Of a stretch of DNA of 64,000 nucleotides, positions 44,001 through 52,422 are shown one piece after another. Location of the stretch: positions 70,597,104 to 70,661,103 of the forward strand of contig OV884014.1 in the NCBI GenBank assembly GCA_930367205.1, written 5' to 3'. Source of the stretch: Acanthosoma haemorrhoidale. Lineage: Eukaryota > Arthropoda > Insecta > Hemiptera > Acanthosomatidae. Numbering within the stretch: the first letter of the stretch is position 1; the number at the start of each line of letters is the position of its first letter. The position numbers and the translations under genes were made by a program. Below the pieces are notes generated by a model, which worked only from the letters and a program-made list of their open reading frames with translations, ran no database searches and had not been told where the DNA came from.

Positions 44001-47000
44001 TTTTTATTGGATATGAATATATATATTTTTTTAGAAAAAGAGCCTCGAATATCTTTGCAGAAATATATTTTTACAAATGTAGAAAACAAAAAAAAACTGA
44101 ATTGCGAAAAGAAAACATTCCTTCTGAAAATTATAAGTTATTTAAAACTTTTAATTATTATAAATTTGAATTTTCGTTGTTTAAATTGACCTTTCTTAAC
44201 TCTGGTCAGCAACCATAATTGGCTTAGAAGTGTTTTTTTTTTAAATCTTGAAAAAATTGATTCTTTATTGTTTTGAGTTCAAATTAATTTAACTTATCTT
44301 GGCGCCAGTTTGTGACAACAGTCACATACTGTAGATAAGAAGGTTACATTACTTATTGGATGTGTGAATCAGTAGCATCATTTTAAGAACTTTTTTCAAT
44401 CATCTTAATTAAATATAAGGCTATCCCCATAGTTTCAGCTTTGTAAGGCTAAATGAAATGAATAAAACCGATTAAGAAAACAAAATTTAAGGTTTAGATA
44501 TAACGTCTAGTGCTGACTAGCACCTCTGTGCCACCTACCAAGGCGACAATTTTCGGTCGGCCATAGCTCTTCATGTGTCATGGATTAATTTAAAAACTTA
44601 ATCAAATTTAAATCTTTATTTATTTTTTGTGTTCTCTGTTTGTTAAAAACTTTTTTATTATCCTTCATCATTCAAGGGTAAATCTAAAATTTTCATGGTG
44701 ATTATTATCTTCAAAATATAATAAAAATAATTTAAAAACACTGTAACAAAATCAACTGTAATTAACAGTATAAAGCATCCCCCCAGTAACCTACTGCCGA
44801 GTGTGGCCTAAATAACAAACTGGTATCATTGCCATAGTTGCATGTAGTAAAAATTTATTATCACTCAAATGTATTTTATAATTGGTTTTTATTGTTCTTT
44901 GGAAGAGTCGCTTCTCAGTTACTAGAAGTATTATCAACTAGTTACATGCATTAAACATGTGCTTCTGTATATTTAATTCAATCAAAGTCCCTTTGAATTT
45001 ACAAAATATTTGTAGGATTGCTGGAGACCTTCGTCATTTTGATTCCTCATTAATGACACATTGTAAAGACTCGTATCACTGATTAGTCTGTTGGATTTTG
45101 TTAAGGCTGATTTACTAATCACCTCTTTCCTCTTTATATATATTTAAGATGTATTCAATTCTCATTTATGGTTGATATTTTAAATGCATAATTTTATCAT
45201 TTAATGCAGGTTAGTAGGATTTAGGTGTGGTAATAATAATTTAAGTCAGGAGAATCACAAATGGCTGTGGGCTCTCACAAGCTGGATATACTAATTGGAA
45301 TTAGACAAAGATATTCTTGGTCGGAAGAGGTTTATAAAGTACCAATTTTCATTAGATTGTATAAACTGATCTAAATAAATGTTTATCGAATGGAGAAAAT
45401 GTTGAAGTCTTAAGCACTTATTGTTGATGTAATTTAATAATATCCTTTTGTTTTATAAAATTTTTAAATGTAAAATATTTTTATATATATATAAAAACTA
45501 CTATGGCTTCCGAATTATTTGCTTCTAAGTCTCAAGTTTTTTCCTCGGATGTGTTACTTAATAAGAAAGATTACTTAGCTAAATGCCGTCCTTTGTGTAT
45601 TTTAGTACTGGTCGTTTATTATGACTAATTGTAATCATGAATATATTTTAAAAGAGTATTAATTTTTGTATTAATGCCGTACTATTTATTACAATTATTG
45701 TATTTATTGTAAAATGTTGTGTGTCTTATACTATGTGATGGCTATAAAAAAATTATGCATTCCAGGTTTAAATGTGCCTTTTAGAAACAATTTTTTGATG
45801 AATTGTAGTTGTATGTGCCTGTGTTTTTCAGGATGTAAAAAAAAAATATTAAATTAAATAGTTAGACCATGGCTGTATTGTTATTTACATTTAAATACCC
45901 CAGGCATCTTATGATCTCGGCATGCTAATGCTTACTAACATTAGTTTATTTATTGTCTTGTTTATTGGTTGGGATATGTTATGGTTTATAGTGTAATAAC
46001 AACAATGAAATAATAAGTATTAATTTGTTTGTGTGTGCCATTAGTAGTAATTGTATATTATACATATTGTCTTTTGTTACTTATACACATAATTAATTCT
46101 ATACTGAGAGACACACTCTTGACGTAGTTACGAACTTTAATGATTAGATGAAAATAATTTGTTCTTACTTAAATAAGTTATTGATTCATTTTCTCTTTCT
46201 ATATTTATTATATATTATTAGTTTTTTTTTGTTTTTTTTTTTTAATTTTCTCTAGATCATCATCATTGATCATTATTGATTGGAACTTGCCTGTTATTCA
46301 GGAGTCCAAATTCTGTGTTTGATTATTTCCTTATTTATTACTTGATTACCACTATTAAATAGTGACTATACCTAACAGTGTTTGGTAATAAAATCCCTAC
46401 CCATATATCTATGTTTCCTGGTAGTATGTCATGGGTGCTTTTGCCGCCTATGAAACTAAACCAAACTTCTGCTGGAGTACAATGAAACGTTTCATTGTGC
46501 CCCGTTCGTTTGTGTTTTAAGGTGCCCGAACCCTCAGCCATTGTTGTTCATCACTCTCCAAACTTGTTTAACAAGTAGAAAATACGAAAGAAACACTTGC
46601 AACATTATCAGCAATAAATATAGAATGTATTCCGCCAACAATCATTTAGAAAAATGAATTACACTTTTTGCTAAATAAGAAAACAGTGAGGCGTAAACAG
46701 TTAGTCTTCGCAGCATAAAAGCCCCTTTCACTCTGACACCTCTTGATTCACTGAATCTATGGGCAGTATTGGGAGTTCCATACAGTGTTTTCTGTCGGAA
46801 AGTAGTTGTAGTAGACCTTATTGCAGTCTGATCTGTTATATTGTGGCTTGAGTTTCATTATGCCCCATCCTCCTGGTAAATTTTTATAATGAAAATTATT
46901 TGTGCCCAGATAAGAGATGGGCATTTATTTATTATATATAATGCATTAGGTGTTTCTGGTAGATTTTTATCAAGAAACATCAATTGTTTATGTTTTGTTT

Positions 47001-49385
47001 TAATATCATGATTTGGTAGTGTATATCTGGGTGAATCAAAAATATGTGCTTTCTTTTTTTCCAAAAAAACGCATAAGGAAAGGTGATTGAATAAAGACAC
47101 AGCTTATTTATTTGAGTTCTGCTATTTAAACAAGACTCAGTGTAATTTGATTCTTCATTGTATCATTAGTACTATTGGAAACCTTGATGTAACATATTCC
47201 AAGATCAATATGATTTCAGTAAAAGAAATAAGTAGTACTTCGTTCTGCACTTTATGAAATAAGAAAATATGTAAGGTAAGATGAGGAAAGTGCATTTTTT
47301 TTCTTGTTATTGAACTTTGTTATCTTAACTTGGTTTTACTTTATACCAAGTTTATATTGTTTTTGCGGGTTAAAATATTTAAAATTGAAAAGATAAAATA
47401 AGCCACACTTGTGGAGGCTTCAACTGTGGTTATAGTTCCTTCTATCCATTTATGAGAAAAAATCAAATATTAATTTTTTGCGGACTGAATTCAGTACAAT
47501 AATGTAAGGAATTCCATGTTTGGTCCAGTTGGTGATAATGCTTACTAGAGAAAATTTTAAAAATGATTTCAGATTGTTATACTAATCTCAAAAACACATT
47601 TGCCTCACCTTACCTTATGCATAAGTTTTAGTATTCAGTTATCTGACTGATGATTTCAAACAATTAAAAGGTTTGTAGGGGGTAATATAATTTTATTTTT
47701 TGATGAAAAAATAGTTTGTTTTTTTTCAATCCCCTTAAAAAACATGACAAAATTATTATTTACTTACATATCACATTTTATATGTCCTGTACCATCGGTA
47801 CATTCTATACAAGGTCTGATTGGGGTATAAAAGTTATATAATCAATACAAGTACAATGATACACAACGTACTTGGCTTCATTGACAAGACTCTACTAGGT
47901 GATGAGGCTCACCTTTTTGATTAAATAGGCATAGTAGAAGAAATTATTACTAATACTTACTACTGGGAACTGACTGTCCAATTTGTGTGGTCCCTACGAT
48001 TCATAACTCTAGTCCGTATAAAAATTTTGGTGTCTCAATGTTGGTTGTAGCTTAGGCAGTAAAATTTCTCATCTGGCAGTAATGGTTAGCATAGTTAATT
48101 CATGATGTGGAGGATCAATCCATAGAGAGAAAGTGAATTTTATCTCACTAAAATGTCAATACAAAACAAAAAAAAATTCTTACCAGCTCACTTCTGGTTT
48201 TAGTCACTCCAACATGTCCAAAAAAAACTGCAGTTAGGTGACTCCAGGCACTAATATCAGGAAAAAATTCATGCATATAAACAATAATGCTATTATTTTA
48301 AATCAGTATTTATCTGATAAAATTTGCCATTAAGTGATATTTAGTTAATAAAATTAAAACTTATTCATATATCTTTGAATCTCTGAATCAGTACAGTACA
48401 TTTTTCAAGACTTGTGAATGTGACTTTAAAACTCTCATAAATTGATATAGCATGAAGATGAAATTATTTATTATCACACTCCTTACTGTTTTCATACTAC
48501 ATTACAGTTATTCATCAATGACATGAAATGATTAAAAATAAATTTTTTAGCCAACAGTAAAATTAAATCTGCCTTAGAAATAAAACTCACCTGTTGGTTG
48601 GAAAATGGTAGGAAAATCTTCTTTAGTTTCCTCTAATAGAGTTTGGCTTATTAGTATTTTTTTCTGTGTATTTTTGGAAATTTTGTCTGGTTAATCAAAG
48701 TGTCCTTTTTATGGAAAATGGATAAAAAATAATTCTTTTTTTAGTATCATGGGTTTGTCTAAAAAATAATGAAGTTTCCTCACTGCTGTACAAATCCTTT
48801 GCCGAAAATCCTGATGTTTAGAACAGTTAACCCAGTCCACGCAGACTTAGGTTCCTTCTTTATTTAAAGTTTTTGAACACTTTTGCTGGAATGTTTTCTT
48901 AGTTTTCAAGGTTTCAGCGGCTTCTTTGTTAGAACTTTTTCACTTATTTTACATCTAAAAGATGGCTGGATCTGCCATTTTCATGACTTTTTTTTTACTT
49001 TATCATTAAACTGCTTGGTTATTCTTTATTTAATTTCATCAATGTATGGAATACATGATACTAGTAGGGAACACAGACTGAAAATGTTCAACCTTTAAAA
49101 TTAACATCCTATCATTATTAGGTTTCAGAAAAAGAATGAAAATTTCAGTTTTTCCAATTAATGTATATATGTAAAATAAACTGGCCGAAACACACAAGCT
49201 TTAGAAAACTAAAATTTTATGTTATTTAATGTAGTTTGCCTACTATGTCATTGATGTTGATTTTAGGCCTAAGAAAACGGAGCTATCGTGTGTCCTATAA
49301 GGAAGCAGAGACGGAGGAGGAAAGCATCGAAGATCCTGACGACGAGGAACCTCTCTCTTGCTCTGCATATGGGATAATCCCTTGA
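13889..49385 (+). CDS. NPC1: NPC1, Niemann-Pick C1 sterol transporter (multi-exon gene, 5' end missing)
   Basis: This is the gene-level entry; exons are listed separately. NPC1 is a 13-pass membrane protein of late endosomes and lysosomes that takes sterol from NPC2 through its lumenal N-terminal domain and moves it into the limiting membrane; in insects it supports sterol uptake and ecdysteroid production. The exons read, in order: Cys-rich N-terminal domain, Pro-rich hinge and TM1, cytosolic loop, TM2, lumenal domain 2, sterol-sensing domain (TM3-7), TM8, Cys-rich lumenal domain 3, TM9-13, and an alternative tail. Every junction I joined has a GT donor and AG acceptor with matching phase, giving about 1,300 codons from 13889 to the first tail's stop; vertebrate NPC1 is about 1,280 residues in total. 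The missing part is the signal peptide and roughly the first 70 residues. No frameshift or stop was seen inside the exons, so the gene looks functional. Confidence 0.96.
15057..15207 (+). CDS. NPC1: NPC1 exon: N-terminal domain, middle
   Basis: The exon reads [20 protein letters not shown] and then [14 protein letters not shown], which is the NPC1 N-terminal domain helix and Cys block. It enters in phase 1 (two bases complete a Leu codon) after an AAG acceptor and leaves in phase 2 at GTCAGT. Confidence 0.95.
15278..15413 (+). CDS. NPC1: NPC1 exon: end of N-terminal domain
   Basis: The exon reads [19 protein letters not shown] and IIPCNASLD, the last part of the sterol-binding domain, with an N-glycosylation site (NAS). 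The acceptor is TTTTAG. The preceding intron is only 70 bp. The donor GTGAGT leaves phase 0. Confidence 0.96.
16245..16335 (+). mobile_element. tRNA-derived SINE in an NPC1 intron
   Basis: Box A TAGCCAAGTTGG (16250-16261) is nearly perfect, and a degenerate box B GGTTAAATTCC is at 16296-16306. A T-rich end follows. It lies just before the TM1 exon. Confidence 0.55.
16507..16702 (+). CDS. NPC1: NPC1 exon: Cys/Pro-rich hinge and TM1
   Basis: The exon starts with the [11 protein letters not shown] cysteine cluster, followed by the poly-Pro linker that joins the N-terminal domain to the membrane body, then the first transmembrane helix (about [20 protein letters not shown] onward). It exits in phase 1 at GTAATT. 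The Pro-linker plus TM1 order is diagnostic for NPC1. Confidence 0.95.
18591..18689 (+). CDS. NPC1: NPC1 exon (possible cassette): basic segment after TM1
   Basis: This exon is 99 bp, enters and leaves in phase 1, and can be included or skipped without changing frame. It encodes a short hydrophobic end (AAVFACI) and then a basic stretch ([18 protein letters not shown]), as expected for the cytosolic side after TM1. The acceptor is AAAG after a T-rich tract; the donor is GTAACA. The evidence is reading frame, splice sites and phase; sequence in this loop is poorly conserved, so homology support is weak. Confidence 0.68.
19140..19223 (+). CDS. NPC1: NPC1 exon (possible cassette): cytosolic loop with SPLQ motif
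   Basis: This exon is 84 bp and phase 1 to phase 1. It encodes [20 protein letters not shown] followed by KRSS, which reads directly into FVSSTDG of the next exon. As I recall insect NPC1 proteins, they carry a similar ESPLQ-x-x-RSS stretch in the loop between TM1 and TM2. The acceptor is TTCAG at 19139 and the donor is GTAGGT. The Ser-rich acidic patch could be a phosphorylation or sorting region (inference). Confidence 0.78.
19890..20600 (-). mobile_element. decayed LINE fragment in an NPC1 intron
   Basis: On the minus strand, [17 protein letters not shown] at 20165-20218 matches the typical YGSETWxLT... region downstream of the RT in many non-LTR elements. Frames are broken and the ends are unclear. 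Confidence 0.6.
23018..23161 (+). CDS. NPC1: NPC1 exon: cytosolic loop before TM2
   Basis: The exon reads [16 protein letters not shown] and then [20 protein letters not shown], matching the amphipathic segment just before TM2 in NPC1 (a wide family pattern: long helix ending in a Trp-Gly/Phe-Tyr stretch). It is phase 1 at both ends, with donor GTAAGT. Confidence 0.92.
23447..23664 (+). CDS. NPC1: NPC1 exon: TM2 and start of lumenal domain 2
   Basis: The exon encodes the second membrane helix ([18 protein letters not shown]), then the hallmark [18 protein letters not shown] and [11 protein letters not shown] blocks of lumenal domain 2. The acceptor is TTTTTTAG. The exon ends in phase 0 at GTATGT. 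Confidence 0.97.
24300..25210. other. CT-rich, foreign-looking block in an NPC1 intron
   Basis: This stretch is markedly richer in C and T than the neighbouring introns and ends in the 17-bp tandem repeat. It may be part of an LTR or other transposon, but no ends, target duplication or coding motif could be identified. Confidence 0.4.
25114..25184. repeat. 17-bp tandem repeat, four units
   Basis: The unit TCCGACAATTGTTCACC occurs four times (25114, 25131, 25151, 25168) with minor changes and a 3-bp spacer between units 2 and 3. Each holds the palindrome ACAATTGT. Confidence 0.9.
25299..25397 (+). CDS. NPC1: NPC1 exon: lumenal domain 2 (FGPVF block)
   Basis: The 99-bp exon encodes [20 protein letters not shown], which matches the FGPxxDxxxLxxVLDLQ region of NPC1. 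It is phase 0 at both ends. The preceding intron holds the CT-rich block at about 24300-25210. Confidence 0.96.
25496..25701 (+). CDS. NPC1: NPC1 exon: lumenal domain 2 (WGYF block)
   Basis: The exon encodes [22 protein letters not shown] and YLDHIKGCS, matching conserved disulfide-bearing blocks of lumenal domain 2. It ends in phase 2 at GTAATG, two bases into the Gln codon that the next exon completes. Confidence 0.96.
26320..26520 (+). CDS. NPC1: NPC1 exon: lumenal domain 2 (GGPVDPA region)
   Basis: The exon reads [20 protein letters not shown] and then [13 protein letters not shown] with an N-glycosylation site. This matches the NPYxCLxxxGGPVDPxxALGG block in insect NPC1. The donor GTAAGT leaves phase 2. 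Confidence 0.96.
28641..28842 (+). CDS. NPC1: NPC1 exon: end of lumenal domain 2 and TM3 (sterol-sensing domain start)
   Basis: The exon encodes the strongly conserved [13 protein letters not shown] and [20 protein letters not shown], the first helix of the five-helix sterol-sensing domain. It ends in phase 0. The upstream intron is about 2.1 kb. Confidence 0.97.
28919..29035 (+). CDS. NPC1: NPC1 exon: TM4 of the sterol-sensing domain
   Basis: The exon encodes [20 protein letters not shown] and then the [14 protein letters not shown] region, the TM4 block. It is 117 bp, phase 0 at both ends, after a 76-bp intron. The ATG at its start is an internal Met next to the acceptor CAG. Confidence 0.97.
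29112..29232. mobile_element. TA-flanked MITE in an NPC1 intron
   Basis: Inverted arms are AGGAGATTGGCTTAGGTTGA at 29114-29133 and TCAACCTAAGCCCATCTCCT at 29211-29230, with one mismatch. TA on each side fits a Tc1/mariner-type target. The core has no coding capacity. Confidence 0.8.
29476..29656 (+). CDS. NPC1: NPC1 exon: TM5 of the sterol-sensing domain
   Basis: The exon encodes [20 protein letters not shown], the most conserved stretch of NPC1-type sterol-sensing domains, then [18 protein letters not shown]. It enters in phase 0 after ACAG and leaves in phase 1. A MITE (29112-29232) lies in the intron just upstream. Confidence 0.98.
30905..31032 (+). CDS. NPC1: NPC1 exon: TM6-TM7 of the sterol-sensing domain
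   Basis: The exon encodes [20 protein letters not shown] and then [20 protein letters not shown], closing the sterol-sensing domain. The first two bases complete the Gly codon from the previous exon; it leaves in phase 0 at GTGAGT. Confidence 0.97.
31797..32048 (+). CDS. NPC1: NPC1 exon: cytosolic loop and TM8
   Basis: The exon reads [15 protein letters not shown] (cytosolic loop), then [20 protein letters not shown] (TM8) and [17 protein letters not shown], the conserved entry to lumenal domain 3. It is 252 bp, phase 0 at both ends. Confidence 0.97.
33082..33358 (+). CDS. NPC1: NPC1 exon: lumenal domain 3 (Cys-rich), first part
   Basis: The exon encodes [26 protein letters not shown] and [17 protein letters not shown], the conserved C-terminal lumenal domain with paired cysteines and an N-glycosylation site. 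It leaves in phase 1. Confidence 0.97.
33993..34138 (+). CDS. NPC1: NPC1 exon: lumenal domain 3, middle
   Basis: The exon encodes [15 protein letters not shown] and [20 protein letters not shown] followed by HAAYGQ, matching the FxxFLPxFLxDNPxxxCxKxGHAAY block. It enters in phase 1 and leaves in phase 0 with a weak donor (GTTATT). Confidence 0.96.
34216..34424 (+). CDS. NPC1: NPC1 exon: lumenal domain 3, end
   Basis: The exon encodes [20 protein letters not shown], an N-glycosylation site (DNITN), and the TVEVFPY end of the domain. It follows a 77-bp intron and leaves in phase 2. Confidence 0.96.
34555..34880 (-). mobile_element. LINE-like remnant, minus strand
   Basis: A minus-strand reading gives [20 protein letters not shown], which resembles post-RT tails of non-LTR elements. 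Short and decayed. Confidence 0.4.
35941..36172 (+). CDS. NPC1: NPC1 exon: TM9-TM11
   Basis: The exon encodes [14 protein letters not shown] and three hydrophobic helices, ending in [14 protein letters not shown], a near-invariant NPC1/RND-permease block. Acceptor TTTCAG, phase 2 in and phase 0 out. Confidence 0.97.
36256..36369 (+). CDS. NPC1: NPC1 exon: TM11-TM12 loop
   Basis: The exon encodes [20 protein letters not shown] and then ALTNIGSS, matching GIxVEFCSHxxxxF. It is 114 bp, phase 0 at both ends. Confidence 0.97.
37401..37563 (+). CDS. NPC1: NPC1 exon: TM12-TM13, last common exon
   Basis: The exon encodes [20 protein letters not shown] and then [16 protein letters not shown], the last two helices. 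It leaves in phase 1 at GTGAGT. Both downstream terminal exons begin with two bases that complete the same Gly codon. Confidence 0.97.
37790..38500 (+). mobile_element. decayed non-LTR reverse transcriptase fragment
   Basis: LVLFADDQV at 37799-37825 matches the catalytic motif C (F/Y-A-D-D) of non-LTR reverse transcriptases. Downstream fragments contain scattered stops. It lies in the NPC1 intron between the last common exon and exon A, and is preceded by a tRNA-like A-box region at 37681. Confidence 0.72.
38770..38945 (-). mobile_element. LINE-like remnant, minus strand (WFGHIM motif)
   Basis: A minus-strand reading contains PWFGHIM, then an [15 protein letters not shown] block, resembling the WxGHVxR...RGRPxxxW tail of non-LTR elements. 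Stops are present. Confidence 0.5.
42100..42257 (+). CDS. NPC1: NPC1 alternative last exon A (basic tail)
   Basis: After acceptor GTCGCAG the exon completes the Gly codon and reads [20 protein letters not shown], then an acidic patch, and ends ...AVVKAWPT with TAA at 42255-42257. The tail has about 52 residues, is highly charged, and I see no di-leucine or YxxPhi motif. AATAAA at 42681-42686 is a possible poly(A) signal. The tail is shaped like the cytosolic tails of other insect NPC1 proteins, but the sequence is not strongly conserved. Confidence 0.8.
42535..42625 (-). mobile_element. tRNA-like SINE, minus strand, downstream of NPC1 exon A
   Basis: Box B (reverse of GGACTTGAACC at 42547-42557) and a box-A-like stretch (reverse of CCACTCGATCTTGCCA at 42607-42622) are present. 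The sequence between them resembles a tRNA but does not fold convincingly in a quick reading. Confidence 0.5.
42681..42686 (+). promoter_or_regulatory. possible poly(A) signal for tail-A transcripts
   Basis: An AATAAA hexamer, 424 bases past the exon A stop codon. It sits just after the tRNA-like SINE at 42535-42625. Not tested. Confidence 0.35.
49267..49385 (+). CDS. NPC1: NPC1 alternative last exon B (acidic tail with YGII)
   Basis: After acceptor GATTTTAG the exon enters in phase 1, reads [19 protein letters not shown], then an acidic stretch, and ends [13 protein letters not shown] with TGA at 49383-49385. YGII fits the YxxPhi consensus for AP-complex sorting to lysosomes, next to an acidic cluster. 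About 11.7 kb separate it from the last common exon. The exon has coding-like composition and correct phase; it could replace tail A or be the main tail. Confidence 0.82.
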
Positions 49386-50049
49386 ACTGGTCCTTAAACT
49401 AAATACAATTATACCATAGAATTATATTTTAAGTGTATAAACTTAAATTGGTTTTATAATACTATTTAATTTTTTACATTGAGAACCCTGTCAGCCTGTG
49501 ATATTAGGCTAGTTAGTCAAACTCCATTAATACCATTGTAAATTATTCTAAACTGTTTATATGAGGGAAATGTACTTCCCTATTATAGCTCGTTAGATCA
49601 GTCGAGAGCTTAATATGTTTTTATATGTTGTATTTGGATATTGAAAACTGTGACGAATTGCATTTATCTAGTAATCGTTTTTTATAAATAACTTTACCAA
49701 ATGTTGAAGTTTTTTACTTAAATTTTTTAATAAATGAACATTTAAATAGTATGTACTCCAAAATACTGAAGTTATCTTATCAACCGAAGATATGTTTTAT
49801 ATATTGTATCCAAATTGTATTTATTAGGCAATTTATATCGAATTTTAATTTTTGTATACTATTTTATAGAAGATGTACCCTACTACTTGTACCTTTATAG
49901 TTTACATTATTTAATTTCATTATTTTTATTGAGGGCAGGGGTTTTTTACATTAACTTAAGAGTATCTTGTCCTATTTATTGACTGAATCAGCCAACATTG
50001 GGTTGTTGAACATACAATTTGCTTTAATAAACTTATATTATTTAATAAA
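49386..50049 (+). other. NPC1 3' UTR of tail-B transcripts with two poly(A) signals
   Basis: AT-rich DNA follows the TGA. AATAAA occurs at 50026-50031 and again at 50044-50049, both well placed to end the transcript. Part of this UTR (49618-49873) has a diverged copy at 52661-52900. Confidence 0.65.
49618..49873 (+). repeat. source copy of the duplicated NPC1 3' UTR segment
   Basis: This is the part of the 3' UTR that matches 52661-52900 in the same orientation. It is inside the predicted exon-B transcript, so it is likely the parental copy. Confidence 0.8.
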
Positions 50050-50560
50050 ATAATTTGTTAACTGATCGATGAAATTCTAAACAGCCTATGACAGAAGGTG
50101 ATTAAGATGATGATGGATCTTTTATTGTATTATGTAATGTGATAATAGGTTTAGGATGGAGCTGCTGTTGTACTTTTCTCGATCAATTTAACTTTTTAGG
50201 GAAAAAATTAAAGTGAAAAATCTCATGTTGGCTGAAATGGTGAATACTGTGATCTGGTGTAACTGATCTAGTAAAACTGGTCCATTACTGTTTTTAGTTT
50301 AAAAAAAATAATAATATTTGTGCCTTTAGTTTATTAAAAACTATTAGTTTATTAAAAATTATATTGATTTTAATTACATTTCCTATTTCAATACGATTGA
50401 ACATTAAAGATTTTGAAAATTTGTTGTATAAATTGTTTTCAATAGCCTTGAACTCTTCATATTTTGTATTTATAATATCAAACTCTAGAAGCATTTAAGA
50501 TATTTCTGAACTCATTTTAAGTAAAAGGTATATGGCCACTCCAGCACTGGTTAGGGAGTA

Positions 50561-50674
50561 TACGAGGGCGGTCTGAAAAGTTTCCGACCTAACAAAGCTT
50601 TTATTTCACTAGCTTTTATTTATTTTATTATCATCTTCATGTTGAGGTCGGAAACTTTTCAGACCACCTGTGTA
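50561..50674. mobile_element. mariner-type MITE, 114 bp, TA target site
   Basis: The ends are near-perfect inverted repeats about 30 bp long: TACGAGGGCGGTCTGAAAAG at the left and its counterpart at 50645-50674 reading outward as TACACAGGTGGTCTGAAAAG, both continuing TTTCCGACCT. TA dinucleotides border the element. There is no transposase; it is a deletion derivative. Confidence 0.85.
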
Positions 50675-51219
50675 TTATGAATAAACATTCTATTATTGGT
50701 TGATCACAAACATTTATAACAATAATTCATTTAGGTAACAATATATATTCAATTATTACAGGATATAACTCAATAGGAAGGTGTGGAGGATCACATTTTT
50801 TATTATAGCAGACAGCTTCTGCCCCATTGAGTAATGCAAAAATGAATTTCTGTTTAGGTGAATATTTTATTCTTCAATGGAATTTTAACCGTTTATCAGT
50901 GCTTAAAGCTGAAACTCAATGGAATTTTTAAAACAAAGTACATTGTTAATAAACAAGGAAAACTTTTTTTTTAAATGTTTTTATTGATATTTAGGGTATG
51001 ATTCATTGGCTCAATGACTCACTAGATAGTCATTATCAGTGTTATTGGGGATGATCAAAAGGGCCAAATGCCTAGTTCTTCGACCAATCATTTTTATGCA
51101 TCCCCCTCTTCTACATATATCTATCAGCGTTGTTGCGATAGTCCCTGTTCCAGCCACCTTAAAGTTTTACTGGAAACCATCTCTTTCGAGTTTAATCCCA
51201 TATAAGGATATTAAAATGT

Positions 51220-52100
51220 CACCAAACCCTATTAATAACTACATAGCAATATCTTGGAACATGCAAGGTGGTGGTGGTTGGACCTATGTAAGAAGTATTC
51301 TAACTGAAAATGCTTCATAGCAATTTTTGGCTCTTCAAGAAAATGGAAATCTTCCTAGAGATGCATCAATGGTAAGTAATCCTGTTGCTATCTATATGGT
51401 AGGAGTAGACAATGTAGAAACATCAACAAATCCTGGGGTAACTGAAAATATATGGTTATTGAGAAGAACAAGGGGCAATAACTGTAACACTGTCGATCTC
51501 CCTGGTCAAGTATACATTTATTATTATGATAGAATCCTATCATAATCATTCAAAGAAATATTGACAGACTAAATCCTAGAACAAATATGGCAATAGTTTC
51601 CAGGCATAGAACGAATGAGATTATTGTTATTGAGCCTATCATTGAAGAAACGGTTGAAAGTAGCAATACTTATACACACCAAGCTAGCAGTACACAAGGA
51701 GACCAGTTCTAGGTATGTATGTATGTAATGTATTAGGTGTATCGGCAATACTATTATTTTCAATATACGTGCAGCAGCAGTAGGTAATCGTAATGAAGCA
51801 CATGTACTTGTGACTATGATACAGAATTACGTGTCGGCTCATCATCCCAGTGCAATAACCCTGATAATGGGAGCTTTCAACAGAGAACCACAAACCCTTG
51901 AATCTGATCTCACTAGACCTCATGATAATATGTTAAAAACTATCCTACGTACAAATCAGGTAACTCTGCAATCAGAAAAATAATTAGACTGGTATTGCTT
52001 TAGTTCACGCTGGCATAAATATAATTAGTAGTTCAGCTTATGTGCTAACGGGTCGCATTATCAATAAGCAGACACAATGAATGAGTCAATTTGTGCTCAT
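51220..52100 (+). pseudogene. broken CdtB-like (DNase I-fold nuclease toxin subunit) remnant
   Basis: Reading the + strand gives fragments of an exonuclease/endonuclease/phosphatase-fold protein typical of the cytolethal distending toxin B family. WNMQG is at 51255-51269, followed by an LALQENG-like block near 51330, a YIYYYDRI-like block near 51510-51534, an AIVSRHRTNE block at 51590-51619, and MGAFNREP at 51867-51890. CdtB enters the nucleus and cuts DNA in bacteria; cdtB genes have been described in some aphids and flies as transfers from bacteria or phage. The copy is dead as read: a TAG in frame at 51318-51320, a frame change near 51530-51560, a stop at 51710-51712, another frame change before 51738, and a TAA at 51981-51983. 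The canonical Asp of the GDFN motif reads Ala. No introns or signal peptide were established. Confidence 0.72.
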
Positions 52101-52422
52101 AGATCCTCATATAGATCATATAGATCATAGATCATAGATATATGGAATGCTGGAAAAATAGTCACACAGGCGCTTTAATATTACAAAAAAGTTTTAGTAA
52201 AAATGAAGATATTTGTTGTAAGTACAGTAGTAATAGACAGTTCTATTCACTATATATGGATAGTATGCAACCCAAAGAAAAAAAAGATTAAGACAATAAA
52301 TATAACAAGGGCATGTTGGAAAGTTAACCATGTAACTCGTGTTATACAAAGAAGTGATCTGCCCGAAAATTTACTCCAAGCATCAAAACTTTTGTATATA
52401 TCATTAGGTAAGATATAAGAGC

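Noticed and set aside
50294..50494. Minus-strand 66-codon open frame
   Set aside because: Low-complexity AT-rich translation (mainly Ile, Asn, Lys, Phe) with no motif.
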